A stretch of DNA of 64,000 nt from Oscillospiraceae bacterium (GCA_902760845.1 CACWHX010000004.1:1-64000); one strand, 5' to 3'. Shown: positions 1 to 8,984, counted from the first letter of the stretch. A program made the numbers and translations. The notes: generated by a model not told the origin, from the letters alone.

Positions 1-95
1 GCCGCCGTGCGGAGGAGCACATCGAGGCGTTTCTGGAGCAATACTACGCCGAGCATCCCGAGTGGGTGCGCGCGCGGCAGGACCGCGCCGTGTGA
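1..95 (+). CDS. C-terminal end of an unidentified protein
   Basis: An open frame enters from the left edge and ends with TGA at 93-95. The visible tail of about 30 residues is acidic, then basic (it includes FLEQYYAEHPEWV), and has no recognisable motif, so no function is offered. A strong hairpin terminator follows 25 bases later, consistent with a true gene end. Only the frame and stop are seen; the identity needs upstream sequence. Confidence 0.55.
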   Translation, partial: RRAEEHIEAFLEQYYAEHPEWVRARQDRAV

Positions 96-120
96 GCCGG
101 TCCGACGAAAGCGCGCATAG

Positions 121-160
121 AAAACCGGAGCCTGCAAGAAATTGCAGGCTCCGGTTTTTG
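121..160. terminator. Bidirectional intrinsic terminator
   Basis: A perfect 17-bp stem (121-137 with 142-158) closes a GAAA tetraloop and has A-rich and T-rich flanks. It sits between the end of the left-edge gene and the convergent SDR gene, so it can serve both strands. Confidence 0.9.
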
Positions 161-161
161 T

Positions 162-869
162 TCAGATGACCAGGCCGCCGTCTACGCCGACGATCTGGCC
201 GGTGAGAAACCGCGTGCCGGGCTCCGCCAGGAGCGCGATGACCTCCGCCACGTCCTGCGGCGTCCCGATGCGGCAGAGGGCCGTGTCCTCCGCGAGCGCG
301 GCGCGGTCGTCCGGCGTGAGATTCGCGATCATATCCGTGTCGATGCAGCCGGGGGCGACGGCGTTTACGCGAATGCCGGAGGGGCCGAGCTCCTTGGCCA
401 GCGCCCTGGTCAGCGCGATGACGGCGCCCTTCGTCGCGGAATACGCAGCCTCGCATGAGGCGCCGTTGGCGCCAAGTATGGAGGCGACATTGATGATCTG
501 CCCGGCCTTTTCGCGCACCATGTGCGGAACGGCGCACCGGCAGCAGTGAAAGATTCCGGTCACGTTCACATCGAACAGCCGCTGCCACTGCGCCGGCGCA
601 AGATCCGTGAGCAGTCCGGCGTGCGCGATTCCGGCGTTGTTGACCAGCAGGGAAACCGGGCCGGTCTGCGCAAACATGCGCTCCACCTGCCGCAAATCGG
701 CGACATCGGCCTGTATGGCGCGGCCGCCGGTCCGCGCGGCAATGCGGTTCGCCGCGGCCGCGGAATGGAGATAGTTCACGTGAACCGTCCAGCCGCGCGC
801 CGCCAGCGCCAGCGCCGTGGCCGCGCCGATGCCGCGCGAGCCGCCTGTGACCAATGCGATTTTTTCCAC
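162..869 (-). CDS. SDR-family NAD(P)-dependent oxidoreductase (FabG-like)
   Basis: A 235-residue classical short-chain dehydrogenase/reductase. The N-terminal nucleotide-binding glycine motif (TGGSRGIG), the NNAG motif and the catalytic YxxxK (YSATK), with an upstream serine in NVASI, are all present, so the fold and active site look intact. The length is slightly short of the roughly 245 residues usual for 3-oxoacyl-ACP reductases. Translation probably starts at GTG 869, five to seven bases after a GGGAGGGA ribosome site. It is monocistronic and lies beyond the RNase P RNA hairpin. FabG-type 3-ketoacyl reduction is the best family guess; the substrate cannot be told from sequence. Confidence 0.88.
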   Translation of the reverse strand: MEKIALVTGGSRGIGAATALALAARGWTVHVNYLHSAAAANRIAARTGGRAIQADVADLRQVERMFAQTGPVSLLVNNAGIAHAGLLTDLAPAQWQRLFDVNVTGIFHCCRCAVPHMVREKAGQIINVASILGANGASCEAAYSATKGAVIALTRALAKELGPSGIRVNAVAPGCIDTDMIANLTPDDRAALAEDTALCRIGTPQDVAEVIALLAEPGTRFLTGQIVGVDGGLVI

Positions 870-912
870 GTCTGTCCCTCCCGAAAGCGGATGACGGATC
901 CCTTCGCCCGAG

Positions 913-942
913 CCGCCGCAGACGAGAAAACGTCTGCGGCGG
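913..942 (-). terminator. Hairpin downstream of rnpB
   Basis: A perfect 12-bp stem (913-924 with 931-942) with a six-base loop lies just past the rnpB 3' end on the minus strand. It lacks a following T-tract, so it may stop transcription weakly or mark the 3' processing boundary. Confidence 0.55.
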
Positions 943-944
943 TT

Positions 945-1299
945 TGCGCGAGCCGGTCTGTAAGCCGGGTTCTGTGTTCAGCAGCCATCTATCTAGGCGC
1001 GTCGTTGCCGGCGCGCTCCAGCCACCTCCCTGGGACGGCCGGGCCGGCCTGCATGTCCCTCCGCGGTGTTGCTCCGGATAGAGTTTACAGCATCGGACTG
1101 TCTCCAGCCGACACGTGCGCTCTTACCGCACGTTTCCACCCTTACCGCCGCTGCCACGCAGCGGCGGCGGTATCTTTCTGTTGCACTTGTCCGAGGGTCG
1201 CCCCTGGCGGGTGTTACCCGTTATCCTTGCCCTATGGAGCCCGGACTTTCCTCACGCGCGGCCTTTCGGCCTGCGCGCGCGGCTGCTCGGCCTGCTCGC
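945..1299 (-). ncRNA. rnpB: RNase P RNA, bacterial type
   Basis: The catalytic RNA that trims tRNA 5' leaders. Read on the minus strand it shows the conserved blocks in order: GAGGAAAGTCCGGGCTCC, then ATAGGGCAAGGATAACGGGTA in two conserved pieces, GGTGGAAACGTGCGGTAAGAG-like central elements, and near the 3' end CACAGAACCCGGCTTACAG. The 5' GCGAGC and 3' GCTCGC segments can form helix P1. The 5' end is set by the promoter at 1306-1334; the 3' end is estimated from P1 and may be off by about ten bases. Confidence 0.95.
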
Positions 1300-1305
1300 C
1301 CGCTT

Positions 1306-1334
1306 ATTGTACCCATCCGCGCGCCGTTCGTCAA
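1306..1334 (-). promoter_or_regulatory. rnpB promoter (sigma-A type)
   Basis: On the minus strand, TTGACG (1334-1329) and TACAAT (1311-1306) are separated by exactly 17 bp, placing transcription start near 1299, at the first base of the P1 helix. Confidence 0.85.
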
Positions 1335-1353
1335 GCGCAAAAAGCGATTTTGC

Positions 1354-1382
1354 TTGTGTTCATGAGAAATGGGCAGTATAAT
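1354..1382 (+). promoter_or_regulatory. murD promoter
   Basis: TTGTGT (1354-1359) and a perfect TATAAT (1377-1382) with a 17-bp spacer. It is back to back with the rnpB promoter and only about 20 bases before the murD start, giving a very short leader. Confidence 0.8.
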
Positions 1383-1402
1383 ACACGAGAGGAGTGATAT
1401 CG

Positions 1403-2785
1403 TTGGACGTTTCCGCATATCTTGGCAGCTTGAAGGACAAACGCATCGGCGTCGTCGGCTTCGGCGTGAGCAACCAGCCCCTGGTCGGCGCGCTGCTCGA
1501 CGCGGGATGCGACGTGACCGTCTGCGACCGGCGCGAGCGCGCGGCGCTGGGCGCCGCGGGGGAGCGCGCCGCCGCGCGCGGCGCGAAGATGCAGCTGGGC
1601 GACGGGTATCTTGACCGGCTCGATTTCGATGTGATCTTCCGCACACCGGGCCTGCTGCCGACGGCGCCGGAGCTTGTGCAGGCGGCGCGGCGCGGCGCGG
1701 TGCTCACGTCTGAAATGGAGGCGTTCTGCGCGCTCTCCCCCTGCCGGATCCTGGCGATCACCGGCAGCGACGGCAAGACCACGACCTCGACCGTCACGGC
1801 GGAGGTTCTGAAAGCGGCCGGACACACCGTCCATCTCGGCGGCAACATCGGCACGCCGCTTTTCACGCGCCTGCCGGAGATTCGCCCGGACGACCTTGCC
1901 GTGCTGGAGCTGAGCTCGTTCCAGCTCCACAGTATGCGGTGCCGCCCCGCCGTGGCCGTTATCACAAACGTCTCTCCAAACCATCTGGATGTGCATCCGG
2001 ATTTTGCGGACTATGTTGCGGCCAAGCAGAATATTTACCGCAATCAGGGGCCGGAGGGTGTTCTGGTGCTGAACGCGGGAGACGCGCACACGCCGCAGTT
2101 TGCCGCCGAGGCGCCCGGCGAGGTGCGCCTGTTCAGCAGCGCCGGCGCGGTTGAAAACGGCGTGTATCTGCAGGACGGCGTCATTTACCGCGCGCGCGGC
2201 GGGGAGACGGCGCCGATCATGAACGCGGCGGACATCCGCATTCCCGGCGCGCACAACGTGGAGAACTACATGGCGGCCTTTGCCGCACTGGGCGATTTGG
2301 CGTCGCGCGAGGCGTGCGTTTCCGTGGCGAAGGCATTTCCCGGCGTGCCGCACCGCATGGAGCTGATCCGCGAGCTGAACGGCGTGCGGTTTTACAACGA
2401 CTCCATCGCCTCCAGCCCGACGCGCGCCATCGCGGGGCTGCACGCGCTGCCGAAGCCGCCGATCATCCTGCTCGGCGGGCACGACAAGCATATCCCGTTT
2501 GACGAGCTGGGCGACAAGGTCTGCCTGCACGCAAAGGCGGCCGTGCTCTGCGGCGAAACGGCGGAACCAATCGCCGCGGCGATCCGCGCGTCGAAGCACT
2601 ATGACCCGAAGGCGCTCCCGGTCGTGGTGCTGGACGATTTTCGCGCCGCGGTGGAGACGGCGTACCGCCTGGCGCGGCCGGGCGATATCGTGACGCTCTC
2701 GCCGGCGTGCTCGTCGTTTGACCGATTCAAAAATTTCGAGGAGCGCGGCAACACGTTCCGCGCCATTGTGGAATCGCTCGAATAA
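1403..2785 (+). CDS. murD: UDP-N-acetylmuramoylalanine--D-glutamate ligase
   Basis: A cytoplasmic Mur ligase that adds D-Glu to UDP-MurNAc-L-Ala in peptidoglycan precursor synthesis. An N-terminal Rossmann-type UDP-binding domain (VVGFGVSN) is followed by the ATP loop GSDGKTTT near residue 120, the Mur ligase central signature NVSPNHLD and a C-terminal domain with GGHDKHIPFDEL. The length of 460 residues is normal. TTG 1403 is preferred because GAGAGGAG lies eight bases upstream; the in-frame GTG at 1394 would have no spacing. It is expressed from its own promoter and yunB follows after 49 bases. Confidence 0.95.
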   Translation: MDVSAYLGSLKDKRIGVVGFGVSNQPLVGALLDAGCDVTVCDRRERAALGAAGERAAARGAKMQLGDGYLDRLDFDVIFRTPGLLPTAPELVQAARRGAVLTSEMEAFCALSPCRILAITGSDGKTTTSTVTAEVLKAAGHTVHLGGNIGTPLFTRLPEIRPDDLAVLELSSFQLHSMRCRPAVAVITNVSPNHLDVHPDFADYVAAKQNIYRNQGPEGVLVLNAGDAHTPQFAAEAPGEVRLFSSAGAVENGVYLQDGVIYRARGGETAPIMNAADIRIPGAHNVENYMAAFAALGDLASREACVSVAKAFPGVPHRMELIRELNGVRFYNDSIASSPTRAIAGLHALPKPPIILLGGHDKHIPFDELGDKVCLHAKAAVLCGETAEPIAAAIRASKHYDPKALPVVVLDDFRAAVETAYRLARPGDIVTLSPACSSFDRFKNFEERGNTFRAIVESLE

Positions 2786-2834
2786 GCGCATTTTTTCGCC
2801 CCTGCCGGCATATGCATGACAGGGGGGATGTGTC

Positions 2835-3473
2835 ATGCGGGGATTCCGCCGCCGCGGACTGCGGCTTTCCCGGCGCGGCCGGCTGCGGCTGATCGGCCTG
2901 CTGGTTTTGGCGGCGGCGCTGTTCGTTCTGCTGTATCTGACGCCGCAGGGGATGCGCTTTGTGACCGATCTCGCGGTAAACGCCGCGACCGAAATGATCC
3001 GCGCGAAGATCAACGCCGCCGTGCAGGATGTGATCCGCGACACGGCGGATGACGCTTATTATTCCTATCAGACGGACGCCGGCGGGCGCGTTTCGGCGGT
3101 CAGCGTCAATGTAAACCGCGTGAATGAGACCGCCGCCGCGCTGCTTGCGGCCGCGCTGGAGACGGAGGAGACCAACCACACGCTGAGCATGGAGATGCCG
3201 GTGGAAACGCTGCTGGGCGCCAATATCCTGTTCGGCACGCCGACGATCCCGGTGCGGGTGCTGCTGCTCACGACCTCGCACGTGGACTATCACAACGAGT
3301 TTTCCGCCGCCGCGATCAATCAGAGCAAGTACCAGCTTTTTCTGCACATCACCGTAAACATCGACGTCATTCTCCCGTGGGGTCGCGACGAGGCGAGCGT
3401 GGAGTCGGACGTTTTGCTGGCCGAGACCGTCATCATCGGCGACGTTCCCGGCACATATTTAGAAGTGGAGTAA
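2835..3473 (+). CDS. yunB: Sporulation protein YunB family
   Basis: A 212-residue protein with a basic N-terminus, one membrane helix at about residues 15-35, then an extracytoplasmic domain. The C-terminal part (VDYHNEFSAAAINQSKYQL, then ETVIIGDVPGTYL) matches the conserved region of YunB, a mother-cell sporulation protein of unknown biochemical role in Bacillus. It supports an endospore-forming ancestry. The ATG follows a GGGGGGATG-rich ribosome site. It lies directly upstream of ligA, with only five bases between the stop and the ligA start, so the two are likely cotranscribed. Confidence 0.85.
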   Translation: MRGFRRRGLRLSRRGRLRLIGLLVLAAALFVLLYLTPQGMRFVTDLAVNAATEMIRAKINAAVQDVIRDTADDAYYSYQTDAGGRVSAVSVNVNRVNETAAALLAAALETEETNHTLSMEMPVETLLGANILFGTPTIPVRVLLLTTSHVDYHNEFSAAAINQSKYQLFLHITVNIDVILPWGRDEASVESDVLLAETVIIGDVPGTYLEVE

Positions 3474-3478
3474 CCCAT

Positions 3479-5455
3479 ATGGACGCACAAAAAGAGATCA
3501 CCGCCCTGCGCCGCGAGATCGAGCGGCACAATCTGCTGTACTATGTCAACGACGCGCCGGAAATTTCAGATTTTGAATATGACGCGCTCCTGCGCCGCCT
3601 GGAGGAGCTGGAGGCGGCGCACCCGGAGTACGCCTCGCCGGATTCGCCGACGCAGCGCGTGGGCGGCTATGCGCTCAACACGTTTGCGCAGGTGCGGCAC
3701 GAGGTGCCGCTGGAAAGCCTGCAGGACGTGTTTTCGTTTGACGAGCTGCGCGCGTTCGGCGAGCGGATGGACGCGACGCTCCCCGAGGCGCACGGATACG
3801 TCGTCGAGCCGAAGATCGACGGGCTGTCCATGTCGCTGGAATATGAGGACGGCGTGTTCGTGCGCGGCGCGACACGGGGCGACGGCACGATCGGCGAGGA
3901 CGTGACGGAGAATCTCCGCACGGTGCGGAATCTTCCGCAAAAGCTCGAAAACGCCCCGTCCCGGCTGATCGTGCGCGGCGAGGTATATATGGCGCACGAT
4001 GTGTTTCGGGACATCAACGCCGTGCGCGAGGTGAACGGGGAGGCGCTGCTGGCCAACCCCCGCAACGCCGCCGCGGGGTCCATTCGCCAGCAGGACCCGA
4101 AGGTGGCGGCGCAGCGCCGGCTGGATATCATCATTTTCAACCTCCAGCTCGTGAGCGACCGCAGCTTCGCGACGCACGCCGACACGCTGGATTACCTGAA
4201 AAGCCTTGGCTTTCCAACGGTGCCGTACCAGCGCTGCGACACGCTGGAGGCGTGCTGCGCGCGCATCGACTGGATCGGCGACAATCGGGAGCAGTATCCC
4301 TTCGACATTGACGGCGCGGTCATCAAGATCGACCGGCTGTCCCAGCGCGCGGCGCTTGGGAGCACGGCGAAGTTCCCGCGCTGGGCGGTGGCGTACAAAT
4401 ACCCGCCGGAGAAGAAGGAGAGCGTCGTGCGCGACATTGTGATCCAGGTTGGCCGCACGGGCGTGCTCACGCCGAAGGCGGTCATCGACCCGGTGCGCCT
4501 CGCCGGGACGACCGTGACGAACGCGACGCTGCACAACGCGGATTATATCGAGAAGCTCGACCTGCGCATCGGCGACACGGTGCTCGTGCAGAAGGCGGGG
4601 GAGATCATCCCGGAGGTGCTGCAGGTCGTGCGTGAAAAGCGCCCGGCGGACGCTGTGCCGTTCACGATGCCGGAGACGTGCCCGGAATGCGGCGCGCCCG
4701 TTGTGCGGGATGAGGACGGCGTGGCGCTGCGGTGCATGGGCGCGGAGTGCCCGGCGCAGCGGCTGCGGAACATCGTGCATTTCGCGTCCCGCGACGCGAT
4801 GGATATCGACGGCCTCGGCGTTTCGATCTGCGACGCGCTCATCCGCGCGGGGCTGGTGCATTCGCCGGCGGAGCTGTATTATCTGGAGCCGCAGTCGGTC
4901 GCCGCGCTGGAGCGCATGGGCGAAAAGTCCGCAGAGAATCTGATGAACGCGCTGGAAAAGAGCAAGGAAAACGGGCTTGCGCGCCTGCTGTGCGCGTTTG
5001 GCATCCGGCAGGTGGGGCAGAAGGCGGGCAAGGTGCTCGCGGCGCATTTTGAGACGCTGGACGCGCTCATGGCGGCGTCGGAGGAGGCGCTCACCGCGAT
5101 CCCGGATATCGGCCCCACAACGGCGGCGTACCTGCGCGGCTGGTTTGCCGATCCCCAGTCGCAGCACCAGATCCGGCTGTTGCGCGAGGCGGGCGTGAGC
5201 TTCGCTTCCAAGGAGCAGGTGGTCGATCACCGCTTCGCCGGAAAGACGTTCGTCCTCACGGGCGCACTGGAGCATTTCACACGCGACGAGGCGAGCGCGA
5301 TCATCGAGCAGTACGGCGGCAAGACGGCCGGCTCCGTCTCGAAGAAGACAAGCTATCTTCTGGCCGGGGAGAACACCGGTTCAAAATATCAGAAGGCGCT
5401 CGATCTCGGCATTCCGATTCTCGACGAGGCGGCGTTTCTCGAAATGACGCAGTGA
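3479..5455 (+). CDS. ligA: NAD-dependent DNA ligase
   Basis: Seals nicks in replication and repair using NAD. The 658 residues contain the Ia NAD-binding domain, the adenylated lysine in the KIDG motif (Lys112), the OB-fold (TLHNADYI), a four-cysteine zinc finger (CPECG, then CMGAEC), helix-hairpin-helix repeats and a C-terminal BRCT domain (FAGKTFVLTGAL). The ATG at 3479 is preferred over an earlier in-frame GTG at 3377 because it starts exactly where LigA proteins start and follows GTGGAG. It sits in a housekeeping run with yunB and tatD. Confidence 0.97.
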   Translation: MDAQKEITALRREIERHNLLYYVNDAPEISDFEYDALLRRLEELEAAHPEYASPDSPTQRVGGYALNTFAQVRHEVPLESLQDVFSFDELRAFGERMDATLPEAHGYVVEPKIDGLSMSLEYEDGVFVRGATRGDGTIGEDVTENLRTVRNLPQKLENAPSRLIVRGEVYMAHDVFRDINAVREVNGEALLANPRNAAAGSIRQQDPKVAAQRRLDIIIFNLQLVSDRSFATHADTLDYLKSLGFPTVPYQRCDTLEACCARIDWIGDNREQYPFDIDGAVIKIDRLSQRAALGSTAKFPRWAVAYKYPPEKKESVVRDIVIQVGRTGVLTPKAVIDPVRLAGTTVTNATLHNADYIEKLDLRIGDTVLVQKAGEIIPEVLQVVREKRPADAVPFTMPETCPECGAPVVRDEDGVALRCMGAECPAQRLRNIVHFASRDAMDIDGLGVSICDALIRAGLVHSPAELYYLEPQSVAALERMGEKSAENLMNALEKSKENGLARLLCAFGIRQVGQKAGKVLAAHFETLDALMAASEEALTAIPDIGPTTAAYLRGWFADPQSQHQIRLLREAGVSFASKEQVVDHRFAGKTFVLTGALEHFTRDEASAIIEQYGGKTAGSVSKKTSYLLAGENTGSKYQKALDLGIPILDEAAFLEMTQ

Positions 5456-5468
5456 GGGGGGCGCTCGA

Positions 5469-6230
5469 ATGTATTTTGACACCCATGCCCACTACGACAG
5501 CTCGAAGTTTGACGCCGACCGGGACGCGGTGCTGCGCGCCCTGCCGGAGAGCGGCGTGACGCTTGTGGTCGATCCCGGCGACAATACGGAGCGGTCCGCA
5601 CGTGCCGTGGACCTTGCGCAGACATATCCCTTTCTCTATGCAGCCGTGGGCTGGCATCCGGAGGAGGCCGAGGGCTGGACGGACGAAAGTCTGGACGAGA
5701 TTCGCGCGCTGGCACGGCGGCCGAAGGTCGTCGCCATCGGGGAGATCGGGCTGGACTATTACTGGGACAAAACCCACTGCGACCTGCAAAAGCGGATGTT
5801 TCGCGCGCAGCTCGAGCTGGCGCTGGAGCTGGACCTCCCGGTCATCGTGCACGACCGGGACGCGCACGGCGATTGTCTGGAACTCGTGCGCGGCTATGAC
5901 GGCCTGCGCGGGGTGTTCCACTGCTTTTCCGGCAGCGTGGAGATGGCGCAGGCGCTGCTGAGGCGCGGATGGTATCTCGGCTTTGACGGGCCGATCACCT
6001 ACAAGAACGCCGTGCGCGCGCTGGAGGTTCTCCGCGCCTGCCCGATGGACCGCATTCTGCTGGAGACGGATTCGCCCTATCTCGCGCCGGTGCCGAACCG
6101 CGGCAGGCGCAACGATTCGCGTAATCTGCCGTACATCGCGGCGGTCGTCGCGCGGGAAAAGGGGCTGACGACCGAGGAGGTCGCGGCGGCAACGATGGAA
6201 AACGGAAAACAACTTTTTGGAATACGGTGA
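5469..6230 (+). CDS. TatD-family metal-dependent hydrolase
   Basis: A 253-residue TIM-barrel metallohydrolase of the TatD family, likely a DNase or deoxyribonuclease in DNA quality control. Metal-binding residues appear in THAHYD at the N-terminus, GEIGLDYYWD, VIVHDRDAH, FHCFSG and the C-terminal LETDSPY. The length is normal. The ATG follows GAGGGGGGC thirteen bases after ligA, so it is probably in the same operon. The exact physiological substrate of bacterial TatD paralogues is not settled. Confidence 0.93.
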   Translation: MYFDTHAHYDSSKFDADRDAVLRALPESGVTLVVDPGDNTERSARAVDLAQTYPFLYAAVGWHPEEAEGWTDESLDEIRALARRPKVVAIGEIGLDYYWDKTHCDLQKRMFRAQLELALELDLPVIVHDRDAHGDCLELVRGYDGLRGVFHCFSGSVEMAQALLRRGWYLGFDGPITYKNAVRALEVLRACPMDRILLETDSPYLAPVPNRGRRNDSRNLPYIAAVVAREKGLTTEEVAAATMENGKQLFGIR

Positions 6231-6234
6231 TGCG

Positions 6235-7026
6235 ATGGGAAAGATAGAATTACATGGCGCGCCGAACACGCGCGATTTGGGCGGCATCCCGACGCGGGAC
6301 GGCCGCGCGCTGCGGCCGAGTCTGCTGCTGCGCAGCGGGGAGCTCTCCCGCCTGACGCGGGAGGACGCGGAAACTCTGCGGCGCGTCCCTCTGACAACGG
6401 TGGTTGATTTTCGCACGGAGCGGGAGAGAACGCTCCAGCCGGACACGGTGATTCCCGGCGTGACCTACGAGGCGTGCCCGATCATCGAGCAGATGCAGGG
6501 AGGCATCACACGCGAGGCGGAGCCGAGCGACATTCCGCCCTTTTTCCTCGGCGCCATGCGCGCGGGAATGGATGCGGAAAACAAGATGACGGACCTGTAC
6601 ACGCCGCTGGTGGAAAGCGCGTACAGCGTCGCGCACTATCGGCAGTTTTTCGAGCTGGTGCTGCGGCAGGGGGACGGAGCGCTTTTGTATCACTGCACGG
6701 CGGGGAAGGACCGTGTCGGCGTCGGCACGATGCTGCTGCTCACGGCGCTGGGCGTGGAGCGGGAGACGATCCTGGAGGATTATCTGCGCACAAACGAATA
6801 CGTCGCGGCGGTGACGGAGTGGACCGTGGAGCGCGTCCGGCAGTATACGGACGATCCGGCGGCCGTCTTTGCCGTGCGCGCGTTTGACGCCGCGCGGGAG
6901 CGGTATCTGGGCGCCGCGTGGCAGTCGATCGACGCACGCTACGGCTCGGTCGAGGCGTTTTTGGAGCAGGCGCTCGGCGTGGGAGCGCCGGAGCGCGCCG
7001 CGCTGCGGGAAAAGTATTTGGTGTAA
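6235..7026 (+). CDS. Tyrosine/serine protein phosphatase (DSP-like)
   Basis: A 263-residue cytosolic phosphatase. The N-terminal NTRDLGG and the P-loop HCTAGKDRVGVG (CX5R) are the hallmarks of the bacterial tyrosine-phosphatase family related to lipid phosphatases (Tyr_phosphatase_3). The general acid region and a helical C-terminus are retained. ATG 6235 begins four bases after the tatD stop and is preferred over an upstream in-frame TTG (6217) because family members begin near GKIELHGAPNTRD. The gene ends the plus-strand run and is followed by a long hairpin. Protein or phosphoinositide substrates are both possible. Confidence 0.88.
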   Translation: MGKIELHGAPNTRDLGGIPTRDGRALRPSLLLRSGELSRLTREDAETLRRVPLTTVVDFRTERERTLQPDTVIPGVTYEACPIIEQMQGGITREAEPSDIPPFFLGAMRAGMDAENKMTDLYTPLVESAYSVAHYRQFFELVLRQGDGALLYHCTAGKDRVGVGTMLLLTALGVERETILEDYLRTNEYVAAVTEWTVERVRQYTDDPAAVFAVRAFDAARERYLGAAWQSIDARYGSVEAFLEQALGVGAPERAALREKYLV

Positions 7027-7040
7027 AATTGATATTCAAA

Positions 7041-7085
7041 GAGCCCGGCGCGGAAATTTCGATCCGAAATTTCCGCGCCGGGCTC
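7041..7085. terminator. Long perfect inverted repeat (terminator)
   Basis: A 20-bp perfect stem (7041-7060 with 7066-7085) and five-base loop lie between convergent transcription units. The T-tract is modest (CCTTTG), but the stem is very stable. Confidence 0.75.
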
Positions 7086-7143
7086 CTTTGCCCGCAGCGA
7101 GGCGGCGGAAGCGCAGAACAGCGGCAACCTTATGGCATCCTTG

Positions 7144-7604
7144 TCATGACAGTCGAAATTCCTTCCAATCGTCCAGCCTGAGCAGAACGGGCGCTTCGCC
7201 GAACGCGGCGCCGACGTCTATGTTGATCCAGGTCTGCGTTTTTATGAGGCTTCCCCTGTGCGAATCTCCGTAGGAGAACGTGGGCGTGTGGCCGAAAATC
7301 GTGATGATATCGTCGAAATACGCATCCATTATGTCAGGGGACGCCCACATCAGCTCGTCGCTTGTGTATTCTGACAGCTTCTTATTGGGTGCAAAGTGAT
7401 CCAGCCCGGCGTGGACGAGCAGAAAATCTTTGTCGTTCACTGTGACAGCCTCGTAGAGCGGCGCATCCCGCAGATAATCGAGGATGTCCTGCTGCGTGTC
7501 CGCCGGCAGCTTCCTGAGCGCCTTCAGGGTGACATCTCCGCCGTTGCGCATGTAATCCTGAAGCAATCCCATGCGTTCGGCGGTGAGATTTCCTTTTCTG
7601 AGTC
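7144..7604 (-). pseudogene. Metallophosphatase C-terminal fragment (5' half lost)
   Basis: The reading frame encodes about 150 residues matching the C-terminal half of bacterial Ser/Thr-type metallophosphatases: FLLVHAGLD, SEYTSDELMW, the metal-binding IIFGHTPT and a terminal RLDDWKEFRL. The N-terminal half that should carry DxH, GDxxDRG and GNHE is absent. In its place the frame runs into a chain of palindromes starting at 7605, translating to nonsense. With two of the metal-binding motifs gone it cannot be a working phosphatase. A non-canonical start could still express the fragment, but no ribosome site is visible. Confidence 0.75.
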
Positions 7605-7840
7605 TGTCGAAAAAATATTTTTCGACAGGGAGGATTGCGCTGCATTCCTTGCCCTCGTTCGCGAATGCGATTCGCGATAGGAGGGCAATCCATTCCGCGA
7701 GAAGTATTTTTGCCCCACGGCGAAGCCGCGGGGCAAAAATAATTTGACCCAATTCGCGCCTTCGGGCGCGAACTCTGCGAGGCTTTTTTGACAAGCTGGG
7801 CAAAGGAAACGCTGACTTTTCAGCGTTTCCTTTGCCTTTT
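7605..7840. repeat. Chain of five consecutive hairpins
   Basis: Within 235 bases there are inverted repeats at 7605-7627 (10-bp stem), 7649-7688 (8-bp outer stem enclosing TCGCGA palindromes), 7706-7740 (11-bp stem plus inner CGGC/GCCG), 7753-7772 (8-bp stem, TTCG loop) and 7799-7836 (17-bp perfect stem, followed by TTTT on the plus strand). The chain begins exactly where the phosphatase fragment loses homology, so it looks inserted or rearranged. It resembles an intergenic palindromic mosaic; no transposase or terminal direct repeat is visible. Confidence 0.7.
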
Positions 7841-7895
7841 GAAAAAACAGTATACCAGCGAAAAACGGCTCCCGCCAATCCATATCCCGCGCACA

Positions 7896-8984
7896 CTATG
7901 CTTTCAGCTTGCTGATTGCCTCTATGCGGGTGGCGGCGCCCAGCTTGCGAAACAGATTGGCCAGGTGCACCTTCGCGGTGTTGGCGCTGATGTGCATGGC
8001 CTCCGCGATTTCCCGGTTCGTGCAGCCCCGCGCAAGCATCTCGGCCACCTCGGTTTCGCGCCTTGTGAGATCATATTTTTTTGCCGCGGCGGGGTCCAGC
8101 TGAACGATGCCCGGCGATCCCCGGCGCAGGGTCACGAGAAGCGCCCGCTGACTTGTTTCCGCATAGCGATAGCTGATCGGCCGCAGGCGGATCTGACAGC
8201 CCGCGATCTCGCCCGCAAGCCCATCGGCCTGCTCCAGGCGATCCGCGCTCAGCTGGTTCTCCCGCAAAATTCGCGCCGCGACTGCGGAGAAATCTGTTGT
8301 TTCCAGCCATTTCTCCGCGAACGACTCCGCGCCGCCGCTTTTTGCGAGCGTTTCCAGCTTGCCGTCCAAAATCGCGTAGTATGGCTCCGCGGTCTCGGCC
8401 AGCGCGCGGACGCAGTCGCTCAACCCCCGCTCCCGCTGATATCGCAGCCGCACCTGCATGTGGGCGGCCAGGGTATCCCGGATGTGCTGGATCCGCTCCC
8501 GATCCCTGGCGCTCAGCTCGCTCTCCTCCTCCGTGAGACACAGCGCGATGCAGATCACCGGAGATACGTTCAGATACAGCGCAACCGCGTGGCTGAAGCC
8601 CATGGCGCGCAGCTTGCCCATAAAGGCGGAGTTGTCATAGTCCCCGTCCGGCGTGTCCTGTGTGTAGGACACCCCCTGCCAGCGATTGCTGGCCCGGCGG
8701 CGCTTCATGGATTCATACATCACCCGCTCGCTGTTGTAGGCGGCCGCGCAGCTGATGAGATAGTCCTGGCTCATGTTGAGACTGGTCATATACTCCACGT
8801 GCGGAAAGGCGAGCCCGTCTCCCATGTTCAGCACGAAGGCGAGCGTTCTCCGCCAGCCGAAGATTTCCTCAAGCAGGCGGAGCATCTCCCGGTAAAGATC
8901 GCTTTCGTCGGCTTGGAGCAGTCCTGTTGAAAGCGCGAAAAGCTTCTGATAGTCTGCCTTTGACAGCCCGGACTCTGCCACCAT
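7896..8984 (-). CDS. LuxR-family transcriptional regulator
   Basis: A 362-residue regulator with a C-terminal LuxR/NarL helix-turn-helix (LTRRETEVAEMLARGCTNREIAEAMHIS, written here in parts: LTRRETEVAEML and NREIAEAMHISANTAKVHL). The N-terminal 290 residues have no receiver-domain aspartate pattern and no recognised ligand domain, so it is probably a one-component sensor. It is transcribed divergently from the flavoreductase gene at 9160, with 175 bases of shared control region containing two inverted repeats. It is therefore the probable regulator of the 9160-11817 redox pair. Such solo LuxR proteins commonly control inducible reductases in gut anaerobes (family knowledge, not shown here). 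Confidence 0.85.
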   Translation of the reverse strand: MVAESGLSKADYQKLFALSTGLLQADESDLYREMLRLLEEIFGWRRTLAFVLNMGDGLAFPHVEYMTSLNMSQDYLISCAAAYNSERVMYESMKRRRASNRWQGVSYTQDTPDGDYDNSAFMGKLRAMGFSHAVALYLNVSPVICIALCLTEEESELSARDRERIQHIRDTLAAHMQVRLRYQRERGLSDCVRALAETAEPYYAILDGKLETLAKSGGAESFAEKWLETTDFSAVAARILRENQLSADRLEQADGLAGEIAGCQIRLRPISYRYAETSQRALLVTLRRGSPGIVQLDPAAAKKYDLTRRETEVAEMLARGCTNREIAEAMHISANTAKVHLANLFRKLGAATRIEAISKLKA

